Assembly (NCBI RefSeq): GCF_902459475.1
Contig: NZ_LR699114.1
Coordinates: forward strand, 558,001-622,000
DNA length: 64,000 nt
Origin: Aquicella lusitana
Lineage (GTDB): Bacteria > Pseudomonadota > Gammaproteobacteria > DSM-16500
Direction: 5' to 3'
Shown here: positions 17,534 through 26,349 of the stretch, piece by piece
Layout of the letters: the number at the start of each line of letters is the position of its first letter
How positions within the stretch are numbered: position 1 is the first letter of the stretch
Notes under the pieces: generated by a model
Database searches by the model: none
Told to the model about the DNA's origin: nothing
What the model saw: only the letters and a program-made list of their open reading frames with translations
Position numbers and translations under genes: made by a program

Positions 17534-18615
17534 ATCGCCACCTCCATTAGTTTATTTAGACTTCCAATTCGCTGCATTTCTGCTTCCCAAATAGCTTCTG
17601 TTAAAAGTACTTCCTTAAAGCCTTCCTCCGCTGAGTTGCGCATGGGTTTTTGTTCCAGAATATCGGTTACAAAGGCTTCAGCCTGACGGCGAAATGCCCA
17701 GCTCCAATTAATGTAGGGACGGATTTGCTCCTGAATTTTTCCTGCACGGTAAATTTCAACGGAAGCAGGAACGTTTCTCAGTAAAGCAGGCGGCAAAAAG
17801 AGTGTAATCTCACCATCGGTAAAAGTAATCCTCACTTCCTCGCTCCAGCCTCTGTGCGACATTTTTCCGGTTTGCAGCGTTGCGAGAAAGTTTTTGAATC
17901 CTAGCACAACCAGCTGACCTGTATGGTTTGTCAGATTTACAAATTCGATGGAGGGGGTATGGTCAAACAGATATCTGAGCAGGTTGGTAACATGACTGTA
18001 AGTGTTTAAATAAGCGCCGAAACGTTGATGATATTCTTCGGGTAACCATTTGGGTGCAATACTCCACCCAACAGAAGGATATTCTGCTGACTCTTGGGTA
18101 ACAACATGGCCATAGGGATTGCAATAGGAATTGCCCATGTAGCATGTGGCATGGACTGAAAGAATATCGCCCAGGCTGCCTGTCTGTAACGCTTCGTCAA
18201 GCGCATTTTTGGCTGCTTCGACGCCTTCGTCAAAGCGTTTCATATAACCGACAGCATATTTGACATTGTTTGCATTAGCTGCATCTAGTAAGCGTTTTCC
18301 TTGCTCTGAGCATCCCACCATGGGTTTTTCTGATAACACATGTTTCCTTGCGTTCAAGCAGTCTAATACAGTCGGCCCGGTAAATGGGCGGGGTGTCACC
18401 ACCACAACCGCATCTATTTCGTCATCCTGAAGAAGATCCAGATGAGAAGCGTATGTTTTTGGAATGCCAAAACGTGCGGCTACTTTATTTCGCAGCTCCG
18501 GTTTGAATTCGGCGAGTGCCTGGACTTTACAGTCAGGAATTTCTATAAAATTCATAAGATGTGCAAGCTGACCAATAAATCCAGCTCCAATCATTCCAAT
18601 ATTCAGTTTGCTCAT
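17530..18615 (-). CDS. Gfo/Idh/MocA family NAD(P)-dependent oxidoreductase
   Basis: This sugar oxidoreductase has about 361 residues. The N-terminal Rossmann motif G-M-I-G-A-G-F-I-G is at residues 6-14, and the family S-E-K-P-M motif near residue 96 supplies the catalytic lysine. The start at 18615 is chosen because GGAG lies 7 bp upstream; the longer frame to 18690 adds an unrelated basic N-terminus. Such enzymes oxidise or reduce nucleotide-linked hexoses, for example at C3 or C4. The gene is coupled to the RmlD-like reductase. Confidence 0.82.
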   Translation of the reverse strand: MSKLNIGMIGAGFIGQLAHLMNFIEIPDCKVQALAEFKPELRNKVAARFGIPKTYASHLDLLQDDEIDAVVVVTPRPFTGPTVLDCLNARKHVLSEKPMVGCSEQGKRLLDAANANNVKYAVGYMKRFDEGVEAAKNALDEALQTGSLGDILSVHATCYMGNSYCNPYGHVVTQESAEYPSVGWSIAPKWLPEEYHQRFGAYLNTYSHVTNLLRYLFDHTPSIEFVNLTNHTGQLVVLGFKNFLATLQTGKMSHRGWSEEVRITFTDGEITLFLPPALLRNVPASVEIYRAGKIQEQIRPYINWSWAFRRQAEAFVTDILEQKPMRNSAEEGFKEVLLTEAIWEAEMQRIGSLNKLMEVAI

Positions 18616-18801
18616 AAGTCTGCTCCTTATTTCTTTCCTAGTGTTATCGGCATGGTTGAGAATGGTTCTTTGGATGTCATCCCCTGCCACAGGAATATGT
18701 TCAGTATTACGAGATTTAGGGATGTTGTTTCAGCGCATCTGTTTTTTTTATTTGTAAAACAAATGGGCATTCGAGGCATTAAGACTTTTTACCTTAATTG
18801 C

Positions 18802-18824
18802 GTACCGCGCAAGAAGCGCGGTAC
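18802..18824 (-). terminator. GC-rich hairpin between the C-methyltransferase and oxidoreductase genes
   Basis: A perfect 9-bp stem, GTACCGCGC with GCGCGGTAC, closes a 5-nt loop. It lies downstream of the minus-strand gene ending at 18867 and has only a weak T-rich tail. It may attenuate transcription into the Gfo/RmlD pair, or be a dispersed repeat. Confidence 0.45.
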
Positions 18825-18841
18825 GATGGTAGAGTCAATTC

Positions 18842-18868
18842 AAGCAGCAAAATCCCTTTTTGCTGCTT
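18842..18868 (-). terminator. A/T-GC hairpin overlapping the stop of the C-methyltransferase gene
   Basis: An 11-bp stem, AAGCAGCAAAA with TTTTGCTGCTT, overlaps the TAA of the 18867-20129 gene. It has the shape of a terminator stem but no long T tract follows on the minus strand. Together with 18802-18824 it could form a tandem stop. Confidence 0.4.
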
Positions 18869-20129
18869 AAGTTAAAGGATGGTCTTTATCAATCACGCGA
18901 ACATCCGGTGTGCATATAACAAACTTTCCACCCGCATTTAAATATTCCTGGCTCTTCTCGATAATTGCACGCGCATGAATCCATGCAAGAATGATAACGA
19001 TGTCAGGTTTTTTGTTCATTAATTCGGAAGTGGGTAGAACAGGCACCCCGTTTCCAGGCGAGAATCGGTTAACTTTTTGAGGATGGTCATCAAAAATAAA
19101 CTGAATGGCTTTATCAAACTCAAACTGGGCCATCAGGGTTGGACCGCTTCTTGCTGCGCCATAACCTGCTACTGTCAATCCGAGTTGTTCCCAATTTTTA
19201 ACAAGTTCGCGAGCGATTCGCCTGTTTTGCTCAATTCGTTCATTGAATTGTTCCATCACTGCTAGCTGATCAAGTTTACGTTCTTCTTCCAATTTAACTA
19301 GCTCTGTCACCGAGGAGGAAATCTTGCGAGGACCGCCTTTAGGCTGTGCAATGCCGATAATGGATCCTTTCTGAATTGAAACTCTTTCTACATCGATGAG
19401 CTCAAGTTGATGCGCTTCGAGAAAACGTATCATGGGTTTTAATGAGTGATGTGACATATGTTCATGGAAAATTGTGCCGATCAATACCTTATCTACAATA
19501 TCCATCAAATACTGAACTTCAAAAACAAATATTCCGTCATCGGAAAGAAGTGATCGTATTGCATCCGTCATATCACCTAAATTGTCCGCATGCGCATATA
19601 CGTTAAAAGCGGTGACGACTGATGCGGTGCCATGCTTTTCTCGGATATTTTTGGCCACTTCCTTCGTGATAATTGAAGGAGTTGTTTCAATGCCTGATGC
19701 AGTCGCTTTTGCTGCGATTTCTTTGGCAGGATCTATGCCATGTACTCTGTAGCCAGCGTTTTTGAAAAAGCGAAGCAGTGTGCCATCGTTGCTGCCTACA
19801 TCAATCACCAGGCTGCCTGCGGTGGGTGCGTACATTGAAATGATTTTTTCAGATACTTCCTGGAAATGATTGACTATCCCTTGAGTTTGGCCCGAGTGAT
19901 AGGTATAGTCTGACCATAAATCTTTGGAATTAATGACATCCAGCAGTTGCACATGACTGCAATCGCGGCACATGTAAAGATCAATAGGATATTTTGGGGC
20001 TTGTCGCGCTTCCTCAGGTGACAGGGTGTACTTTTCAGCAAGTGGAACCGGGTTAAGATTAACAACCAGCTTCACAGCCTCACTATTACACAATCTACAC
20101 GTATCTCTGCGCGCTACTGCAACACTCAT
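18867..20129 (-). CDS. TylC3/NovU-like C-methyltransferase family protein
   Basis: The 420-residue enzyme is of the sugar C-methyltransferase type. The N-terminal zinc-binding module uses C-R-L-C (residues about 11-14) and C-R-D-C (about 54-57). The SAM domain has V-I-D-V-G-S-N-D-G-T-L-L near 108-119, with F-H-E-H-M-S-H-H-S-L corresponding to the family's Y-H-E-H-x-S-Y-x-S-L catalytic segment. The C-terminal Rossmann domain begins G-Y-G-A-A-R-S-G. The G-G-S-L-R motif of the second copy in this window (29854-31080) is replaced by G-S-I-I-G, so the substrate may differ. AAGGAG precedes the ATG, and a strong promoter lies about 30 bp upstream. Confidence 0.78.
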   Translation of the reverse strand: MSVAVARRDTCRLCNSEAVKLVVNLNPVPLAEKYTLSPEEARQAPKYPIDLYMCRDCSHVQLLDVINSKDLWSDYTYHSGQTQGIVNHFQEVSEKIISMYAPTAGSLVIDVGSNDGTLLRFFKNAGYRVHGIDPAKEIAAKATASGIETTPSIITKEVAKNIREKHGTASVVTAFNVYAHADNLGDMTDAIRSLLSDDGIFVFEVQYLMDIVDKVLIGTIFHEHMSHHSLKPMIRFLEAHQLELIDVERVSIQKGSIIGIAQPKGGPRKISSSVTELVKLEEERKLDQLAVMEQFNERIEQNRRIARELVKNWEQLGLTVAGYGAARSGPTLMAQFEFDKAIQFIFDDHPQKVNRFSPGNGVPVLPTSELMNKKPDIVIILAWIHARAIIEKSQEYLNAGGKFVICTPDVRVIDKDHPLT

Positions 20130-20492
20130 GTAATACTCCTTGTGTTATTCGAAAAGAAAATGATAATAGGGTTGATGCTGAGGTTGTGTCAATTAATATA
20201 AGATAAAATTGCCCTTTCCTTTGTCTGAGATGGCACTGTACCACCTTCCCAAACTTTTCTTGCCGCCAAGCGCTTCCGGTAAGCCTGCGAGTGGAGAGAG
20301 ACATACAATGCATGGCTTTTGAACAACGTGACATTCTCGCCGGTTTTAGCCGCGATTCGATAGATTAAAATGCATCTTTAAAGTGAAAACCAGCGGAGCA
20401 TTATCCTCGTCTTAGATTAGATTGCAATGCAGATACACTATGATACGATATGCAAAATCAAATTGTTTAAATTAAACAGGGTTGTGCTATTA
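20130..20492. other. Divergent intergenic region
   Basis: About 360 bp lie between the two divergent methyltransferase genes. It contains the minus-strand promoter at 20163-20192. I see no clear plus-strand promoter, although an AT-rich stretch near 20360-20425 could serve. The middle (20220-20320) is more GC-rich than its surroundings and has no recognisable gene. Confidence 0.4.
20163..20192 (-). promoter_or_regulatory. Sigma70-type promoter for the 20129 gene
   Basis: On the minus strand, TTGACA (20187-20192) is followed after 18 bp by TATTAT (20163-20168), placing the start of transcription near 20156 and giving a leader of about 27 nt. The flanking TAATTGACACAA is identical at the promoter at 37633-37662. 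Confidence 0.65.
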
Positions 20493-21689
20493 ATGGATTC
20501 AAATTTAATAAACTCGGATGTCACTTGTCATATTTGTTATGCGAAACAACTTAATCTGCTTCCCAGTTATCCAAGTTTACCACGCGTTGCTTCTGATTGT
20601 GTTCCCTGGCGTTCGGGTGGCAAATTAGCTGTATGCCCAGCTTGCTCATGCGTACAAAATCCCGTTGATAAACATTGGCACACTGAAACTGCCGAAATTT
20701 ACAGTCGATATAAAATTTATCGTCAAAGCGCGGGAAGCGAGCAAGGCGTTTTATGTGAAAACAAACAACTTATGCCCAGATCGGCGAAAATTTTTAAACA
20801 GGCAGCTCCTTTTTTTGACCTCAAAAAGACAGGGCGCTTGCTGGATATTGGATGTGCGAACGGCGAATTGCTGCGTTGCTTTGCGGCACTTGCGCCGCAC
20901 TGGAAAATGGTAGGATTCGAAATAGATGATAAGTGTCGCCAGGAAGTAGAAAGTATTCCGGGCGTTGAAGCGTTTGCTTCCGGCTCACTTGATAAATTAG
21001 ATAAGCCTTTCGATCTCATTACCTTGATGCATGTGTTGGAACATTTGCCTGATCCAAAACAATGGTTGAAGGATTTGCATCGATTGCTTAATCCGGATGG
21101 ATTGGTTCTTATCCAAGTACCTGATCCGAAAAAAAATCCTTACAATCTGCTCGTGGCAGACCATTGCTCACATTTTATTATGTCTGATCTTGTCAGTATT
21201 GCGCAGCAAGCAGGTTATGAGGTTGTGGCGCAGTCCGAAAGTTGGGTGTTGCGTGAGTTTACACTTTTAATTAGACCGCTTCCGTCACGTGGTACTGAGA
21301 GCAGTTCATCTGAAAACCAAGCCGGTGCTTTAAAGCAACTAGCTGACGACAAAGTGGCTACCTATCCAGCCAATGCCGTTCAGTGGCTCCATGATATCGT
21401 GCGTTTGGTTAAATCATTTCCCAACGACAAACCACGAGGCATTTGGGGAACGGCTATTGCGGCTACCTGGCTTTACTCCCTAATGGATCACGAGGTCGAT
21501 TTTTTTGTTGACGAGGATGCTAGTCGAATAGGTCAACAGCATCTGGGCAAACCCATTTATCACCCGGACACGGCGCCCAAAAATAGTAATGTTTTCATCG
21601 CGTTAACACCTGAAATTGCGGCAAATATTGTTAGCCGCTGGTCGCATTTGAATGTAACGCTGCACTCGCCCCCGAACCTGATTTATTAG
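20493..21689 (+). CDS. Zinc-ribbon class I methyltransferase with C-terminal Rossmann domain
   Basis: The product is about 398 residues. Its layout resembles the C-methyltransferase type: an N-terminal metal-binding C-H-I-C plus C-P-A-C, a SAM domain (L-L-D-I-G-C-A-N-G-E-L-L), an L-M-H-V-L-E-H-L-P acidic motif, and a C-terminal Rossmann-like domain (G-I-W-G-T-A-I-A-A). It lacks the Y-H-E-H catalytic segment of TylC3 enzymes, so O-methylation or an unknown reaction is equally possible. ATG 20493 fits the start of the conserved region; an ATG at 20427 adds a poorly conserved stretch. It opens the plus-strand cassette with the split transketolase. Confidence 0.7.
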   Translation: MDSNLINSDVTCHICYAKQLNLLPSYPSLPRVASDCVPWRSGGKLAVCPACSCVQNPVDKHWHTETAEIYSRYKIYRQSAGSEQGVLCENKQLMPRSAKIFKQAAPFFDLKKTGRLLDIGCANGELLRCFAALAPHWKMVGFEIDDKCRQEVESIPGVEAFASGSLDKLDKPFDLITLMHVLEHLPDPKQWLKDLHRLLNPDGLVLIQVPDPKKNPYNLLVADHCSHFIMSDLVSIAQQAGYEVVAQSESWVLREFTLLIRPLPSRGTESSSSENQAGALKQLADDKVATYPANAVQWLHDIVRLVKSFPNDKPRGIWGTAIAATWLYSLMDHEVDFFVDEDASRIGQQHLGKPIYHPDTAPKNSNVFIALTPEIAANIVSRWSHLNVTLHSPPNLIY

Positions 21690-21829
21690 GGGATCATGGA
21701 ATTAATTTCGCTGTATTTTTTCGCTGTGGATGGAATAAAATGCGAGGTTGTTGGTAGATTTGTATCACCTGAATAGATCGAATCTGTAGGAAAAGCAAAA
21801 GTAAAACCCAAGAGAAAAGGAAACCAACT

Positions 21830-22780
21830 ATGAAAGTGTTAGTAACTGGCGGCTGCGGGTATAAGGGACACGTTCTCATTCCAAAATTGCTGGATAGGGG
21901 ACATGAAGTAATAGCGTTTGATACACAATGGTTTGGTAACTATCTTCAGTCTCATCCCAAACTGTCTATTGTAAAAGGCGATGTGTGCAAGGCTGATGAC
22001 GTTCCGCTGGATGGCGTAGACTGTATTATTCACCTTTCCTCGATTGCAAACGATCCCTGTGGTGATTTGAATCCCAAATTGACATGGGAAGTGAGTGCGC
22101 TTGCTACCATGCAACTAGCTGATAAGGCAAAGAAACTGGGTATCAAACGATTCATTTACGCTTCTTCCGGCAGTGTCTATGGCGTGAAAGAAGAACCTCA
22201 GGTGACGGAAGACCTGGAATTAAACCCTATTTCCGAATACAACAAGACTAAAATGGTCGCGGAGCGCGTACTATTAAGTTACAAAGATGACATGGTTGTG
22301 CAAATTGTTCGCCCCGCGACGGTTTGTGGCTATTCTCCCCGTATGCGTTTGGATGTCTCTGTAAACATGTTAACCATGCAAGCCCTCTCAAAAGGCAAAA
22401 TTACGGTATTCGGTGGGAAACAAGTGAGACCCAATATTCATATTGATGATATTACTGATCTTTATCTATTTTTGATGGATCACCCCGAGATAACGGGTGT
22501 CTATAACGCTGGATTTGAAAACATTTCTATCCTCGATATTGCTAATATGGTTACTAAATATATCCCGGTTCCTGTTGAAGTAACCGAGTCAAATGATCCG
22601 CGCTCCTACCGTGTCAATTCCGATAAATTATTGGCAACCGGGTTTAAGCCAAAGAAAAAAGTGGAAGATGCGATTCGGGAAATTATTGAAGCCTTCAAAA
22701 AAGGGACAATTAAAGACGAAGACCGTTTTTATAATTTGAAATGGATGCAGCAAACCGTATTCCAAGGATCACCCGCTTAG
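21830..22780 (+). CDS. NAD-dependent epimerase/dehydratase (extended SDR)
   Basis: This 316-residue nucleotide-sugar SDR has NAD motif G-G-C-G-Y-K-G at residues 7-13, S-S-I-A-N-D near 70, A-S-S-G-S-V-Y-G near 110 and catalytic Y-N-K-T-K near 138-142. A phenylalanine or alanine usual in the glycine motif is replaced by tyrosine-lysine (G-Y-K-G), as in some UDP-sugar epimerase relatives. AAAGGA precedes the ATG. It lies directly upstream of the split transketolase and probably supplies a keto-sugar or 4-epimer to the cassette. Confidence 0.8.
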   Translation: MKVLVTGGCGYKGHVLIPKLLDRGHEVIAFDTQWFGNYLQSHPKLSIVKGDVCKADDVPLDGVDCIIHLSSIANDPCGDLNPKLTWEVSALATMQLADKAKKLGIKRFIYASSGSVYGVKEEPQVTEDLELNPISEYNKTKMVAERVLLSYKDDMVVQIVRPATVCGYSPRMRLDVSVNMLTMQALSKGKITVFGGKQVRPNIHIDDITDLYLFLMDHPEITGVYNAGFENISILDIANMVTKYIPVPVEVTESNDPRSYRVNSDKLLATGFKPKKKVEDAIREIIEAFKKGTIKDEDRFYNLKWMQQTVFQGSPA

Positions 22781-22875
22781 ACTCTGCGGATATGGATATT
22801 TCTTGTGATTATCTGTATGTCATTTCCAAACCTTTAGGTGTGCCGCTACTTTGTATTTGAACGCAGGGGCTGAAT

Positions 22876-23745
22876 ATGAATCGTCCTAATTACGCGCTAG
22901 TTGAAACAAACAATCAAGCCATGCTTGAAGATCTCAAAAAACGGGCAAAGCTATTGCGTTGGCGGATTATTGAAACCTCGCATAAAGCGGGCGTTCCTCA
23001 TCTTGGCTCCTGTCTTTCCTGTATTGATATTCTAACGGCGCTTTATTTTTCCGAACTGAGAATCGATCCTAAAAATCCACTCTGGCCAGGGCGCGATCGT
23101 TTTATCCTTAGTAAAGGCCATGGCGCCCCCGCATTGTTTCAAGTTTTGGCGATGCGTGGCTATTATCCTGAAAGTATGCTTGAAAATTATGGCGAGGATG
23201 GCGGTCTATTCGCAGAGCATCCGCCCGCACCACGTGAATTACCGGGGATTGAGGCGGCAACTGGTTCCCTAGGCCACGGGTTACCGATTGGTCTCGGAAT
23301 GGCTTTAGCAGCACGTATGCACAAGCAGGATTATCGTGTTTATGCATTGTTAGGTGATGGGGAATGCAACGAAGGTACGGTATGGGAAGCGGCCATGCTT
23401 GCAGCAGCGCAGAAATTAAATAATATCTGCGTCATTATTGATTTTAATAAATGGCAGGCAACAGATAGAAGCCAGGAAGTGATGGCGCTAGATCCCTTGG
23501 CAGATAAATGGCGAGCTTTTGGCTGGAATGCCTTCGAGATGGATGGTCATGATATGGAAAATATTTTAGATACCTTAAAGCATTTCCCTTCTGAAAATAG
23601 ACCGACTGCTATCATTGCCCATACAGTGAAAGGAAGTGGAATATCTTTTATGGAAGACAACAATAATTGGCATTATCGCATTCCTTCTCCTGAAGACCTT
23701 ATAAAAGCCAAAGCCGAGTTAAAGTTGGAGGTGGAACCGGTATGA
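22876..23745 (+). CDS. Transketolase N-terminal (TPP-binding) subunit
   Basis: The 289-residue alpha half of a split transketolase carries the thiamine diphosphate motif G-D-G-E-C-N-E-G near residue 158 with the N of I-D-F-N-K-W-Q about 30 residues later. S-K-G-H-G-A-P and H-G-L-P-I-G-L-G-M-A are typical transketolase segments. It transfers a two-carbon glycolaldehyde unit between sugars. It overlaps the beta subunit by 4 bp (ATGA). Placement among nucleotide-sugar genes, not with pentose-phosphate genes, suggests a dedicated role in making a special sugar. Confidence 0.88.
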   Translation: MNRPNYALVETNNQAMLEDLKKRAKLLRWRIIETSHKAGVPHLGSCLSCIDILTALYFSELRIDPKNPLWPGRDRFILSKGHGAPALFQVLAMRGYYPESMLENYGEDGGLFAEHPPAPRELPGIEAATGSLGHGLPIGLGMALAARMHKQDYRVYALLGDGECNEGTVWEAAMLAAAQKLNNICVIIDFNKWQATDRSQEVMALDPLADKWRAFGWNAFEMDGHDMENILDTLKHFPSENRPTAIIAHTVKGSGISFMEDNNNWHYRIPSPEDLIKAKAELKLEVEPV

Positions 23746-24662
23746 GAAATGCATTTGCTGATGAAATTACCCAACTCGCACGGTTAGATAAGCGAGTTGT
23801 GTTATTGTCCGGAGACATCGGAAATAAACTCTTTGACGATTTTAAACAAGTTGATCCTCAGCGTTTTTATAACTGCGGTATAGCGGAAGCTAATATGATG
23901 GGTGTGGCCGCAGGGATGGCGCTATCCGGTTTTCGTCCCATTATTTATACTATCACGCCTTTTACAACAACCCGATGTTTTGAGCAAATTCGAGTCGATG
24001 TTTGTTATCATGAAGCGCCAGTTATCATTGTAGGTACCGGTTCAGGTTTATCTTATACAGAACTCGGCCCTACCCATCACTCCCTCGAAGACATGGCTAT
24101 TTTAAGAACCTTGCCAGGCATGTGTGTGATGGCGCCAGGTGATGCGACGGAGTTACGGTTGGCGCTCAGGGCAGCTTTACAACAGAACCACCCTGTCTAT
24201 ATTCGTATCGGCAAAAAAGGCGAGCCTGATATACATGCGCATAGGACGCAGTTGAATATCGGCAAAGTGTTTATAGTGCGTGAAGGTACCGAAATTGGAA
24301 TATTAAGTGCGGGAACGATAATTACTGAAGTCATCAAGGCAGCTGATTTATTAAAAGAAAAGGGTATTTCAGCTGAAGTAGTAAGTTCCCACACGATTAA
24401 ACCGCTGGATGATGCGTATTTGAAATCAGCCGCTAAACGCTTTAAATTGCTGGTTACCGTAGAAGAGCATGGCTTGATTGGCGGATTGGGCGGTGCTGTT
24501 GCAGAATGGAGCGCAAGGGAAAACACAAAGGTGCCGCATCTTAGCATTGGTACGCCGGATGAATTTATGCACGAAACCGGCAGTCAGGCATATGCACGCA
24601 AAAAATATGGTTTAGTCGCCGATGCTATCGCTGAACGTGTGATTTCGTATTTAAACAATTAG
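23742..24662 (+). CDS. Transketolase C-terminal (pyrimidine-binding) subunit
   Basis: The 306-residue beta half has the pyrimidine-binding domain (G-I-A-E-A-N-M-M-G-V-A-A-G-M-A near residue 47, including the catalytic glutamate) and a C-terminal transketolase domain (V-E-E-H-G-L-I-G-G-L-G near 245). Together with the upstream half it forms a complete split transketolase of the two-gene type. No 1-deoxyxylulose synthase-specific insertion is seen. Confidence 0.88.
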   Translation: MRNAFADEITQLARLDKRVVLLSGDIGNKLFDDFKQVDPQRFYNCGIAEANMMGVAAGMALSGFRPIIYTITPFTTTRCFEQIRVDVCYHEAPVIIVGTGSGLSYTELGPTHHSLEDMAILRTLPGMCVMAPGDATELRLALRAALQQNHPVYIRIGKKGEPDIHAHRTQLNIGKVFIVREGTEIGILSAGTIITEVIKAADLLKEKGISAEVVSSHTIKPLDDAYLKSAAKRFKLLVTVEEHGLIGGLGGAVAEWSARENTKVPHLSIGTPDEFMHETGSQAYARKKYGLVADAIAERVISYLNN

Positions 24663-24691
24663 CCAAACGCCACCCTAAACAGGCAACTATT

Positions 24692-25297
24692 ATGCGGATT
24701 GGGTTTGATTTTGATAATACCATCGTCAGTTACGACGCGCTCTTCCATAAAGTAGCTATGGAGCAGGGCGCGATTGATCAAACCATTCCAGTTAACAAGC
24801 TTGCTGTGCGAGACCATTTGCGCGCTACTGACCGTGAACCCATTTGGACCGAAATGCAGGGCTATGTGTATGGTGCCCGCATGGATGAAGCACAAAGCTA
24901 TCCTGACGCATTAAAAGTGATGCGGCGCCTGAAACAGGTGGGGCATACCCTGGTTATTGTGAGTCATAAAACAAAATATCCCTATCTGGGCAAGCAGTAT
25001 GACTTACATGAAGCCGCCCGCAGTTGGATTGAAAAGCACCTTCGTGATGAAGCAGGCAGGTTAATTCCAGCTGATCATGTTTTCTTTGAAATTACTAAAG
25101 AGGATAAATTGTCTCGTATAGACCAATTGGATTGTGATGTATTCATAGATGATTTACCAGAAATTCTGTTAGCTTCGCTTTTTCCTGGAAAAACCAGGCG
25201 TTACTTATTTGATCCCGAGCAGTATCATATGAATGCGCATTTGCCTGATATTAAAGTTGTTTCATCCTGGCCTGTATTTGAAAGTTATTTGTTATGA
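24692..25297 (+). CDS. HAD-superfamily phosphatase-like protein
   Basis: This is a 201-residue haloacid dehalogenase-like hydrolase. Motif I is F-D-F-D-N-T (residues 4-9, nucleophile Asp5 or Asp7), motif II serine in I-V-S-H-K, a lysine in K-E-D-K-L, and the motif III acidic pair in I-D-D-L-P. The start follows a weak site 29 bp after the transketolase. Between the transketolase and a kinase it probably dephosphorylates a sugar-phosphate intermediate. Confidence 0.75.
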   Translation: MRIGFDFDNTIVSYDALFHKVAMEQGAIDQTIPVNKLAVRDHLRATDREPIWTEMQGYVYGARMDEAQSYPDALKVMRRLKQVGHTLVIVSHKTKYPYLGKQYDLHEAARSWIEKHLRDEAGRLIPADHVFFEITKEDKLSRIDQLDCDVFIDDLPEILLASLFPGKTRRYLFDPEQYHMNAHLPDIKVVSSWPVFESYLL

Positions 25298-26349
25298 GTC
25301 AATCAGACGATTATTTACCACAAATTAAATCATTGCTGCAAAAAGCCCGGCTTTCGACTGATATTTTGCAATTTAAAAATTGTGCGCACGGCGGAAATAA
25401 CCGTACTTACAGGCTAGAGACTGCGGATGGTGTGTTTGCTGTTAAAAAATATTTTCGCGGGCCAAACGATAAGCGAGACCGTTTGACATCAGAATTCTCA
25501 TTTTTGGAATATGCAAAAAGAGCCGCGCCTGATTTTGTTCCATTTGCCTATGCAAGCGATGCTGAATACGGATTGGCGCTTTATGAATTTATTGAGGGAT
25601 CCTCTCTGAAGCCGGGAGAGATTACAGAACATGAATTATCCCAAGCGATCGCGTTTTTTTGCTTACTTAATGACCCGAAGATGAAAGCATCTGCTCTGCA
25701 TTTACCGCTTGCCTCCGAAGCGGGTTTCAGCATCCAGGATCATTTATATTCCGTTAATACCCGGATTCGCGAGCTCCAACAGGCTGTTTCAAGTGATAAT
25801 GAAATAAATAGTCAGGATGCACGGGAATTGATTGAGACGTTAAGCGAGCGTTGGTGCTTGTTGGTGAATGAATGTAAAAAAATAGCAACCATGCAGCAGA
25901 TTGACATTGATGCTAAACTTGATGTGTCTCAGCGGTGTATTTCACCTTCGGATTTTGGGTTTCATAACGCCCTGCGGGCAGGTGCGAATAATAATATTCG
26001 CTTCATCGATTTTGAGTATGCAGGCTGGGATGATCCCGGTCGCATGGTCAATGATTTTTTTTCGCAATTGGCTGTGCCCATTCCTCCTGTTTACTATGAA
26101 AGATTTGTACAGGAAGTGATGACGCCCTTCCCGCAAGCAGACCAGTTAGTTCAGCGTGCCCGGTTATTAAAAGCGGTTTATCGCATTAAATGGTGCTGTA
26201 TTGCTTTAAATATCTTTATTCCTGTCCATATGGCAAGACGGCAGTTTGCTAATCCCAATCTTAACGTGGTTGATTTACGAAAAACACAGCTTGCAAAAGC
26301 TGAATTACTTTTAAAAACCGTGGAGGTTTCTAACTATGCCTCATATTGA
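25294..26349 (+). CDS. Aminoglycoside phosphotransferase/choline kinase-like kinase
   Basis: This 351-residue APH-fold kinase has the ATP-binding lysine in F-A-V-K-K-Y-F, catalytic loop S-D-F-G-F-H-N (Asp with the D-x4-N arrangement; the usual histidine two residues before the aspartate is replaced by proline), and D-F-E-Y-A-G-W-D-D-P supplying the metal ligand. It overlaps the HAD gene by 4 bp and the next gene by 14 bp, so the cassette is tightly coupled. In this setting it would phosphorylate a sugar or an alcohol such as glycerol, opposite to the HAD enzyme. The substrate is unknown. Confidence 0.72.
   Translation: MSQSDDYLPQIKSLLQKARLSTDILQFKNCAHGGNNRTYRLETADGVFAVKKYFRGPNDKRDRLTSEFSFLEYAKRAAPDFVPFAYASDAEYGLALYEFIEGSSLKPGEITEHELSQAIAFFCLLNDPKMKASALHLPLASEAGFSIQDHLYSVNTRIRELQQAVSSDNEINSQDARELIETLSERWCLLVNECKKIATMQQIDIDAKLDVSQRCISPSDFGFHNALRAGANNNIRFIDFEYAGWDDPGRMVNDFFSQLAVPIPPVYYERFVQEVMTPFPQADQLVQRARLLKAVYRIKWCCIALNIFIPVHMARRQFANPNLNVVDLRKTQLAKAELLLKTVEVSNYASY

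Noticed and set aside
18442-18870. 142-codon plus-strand ORF over the oxidoreductase start and the hairpins
   Set aside because: No motif or ribosome-binding site; it is antisense to better supported genes.
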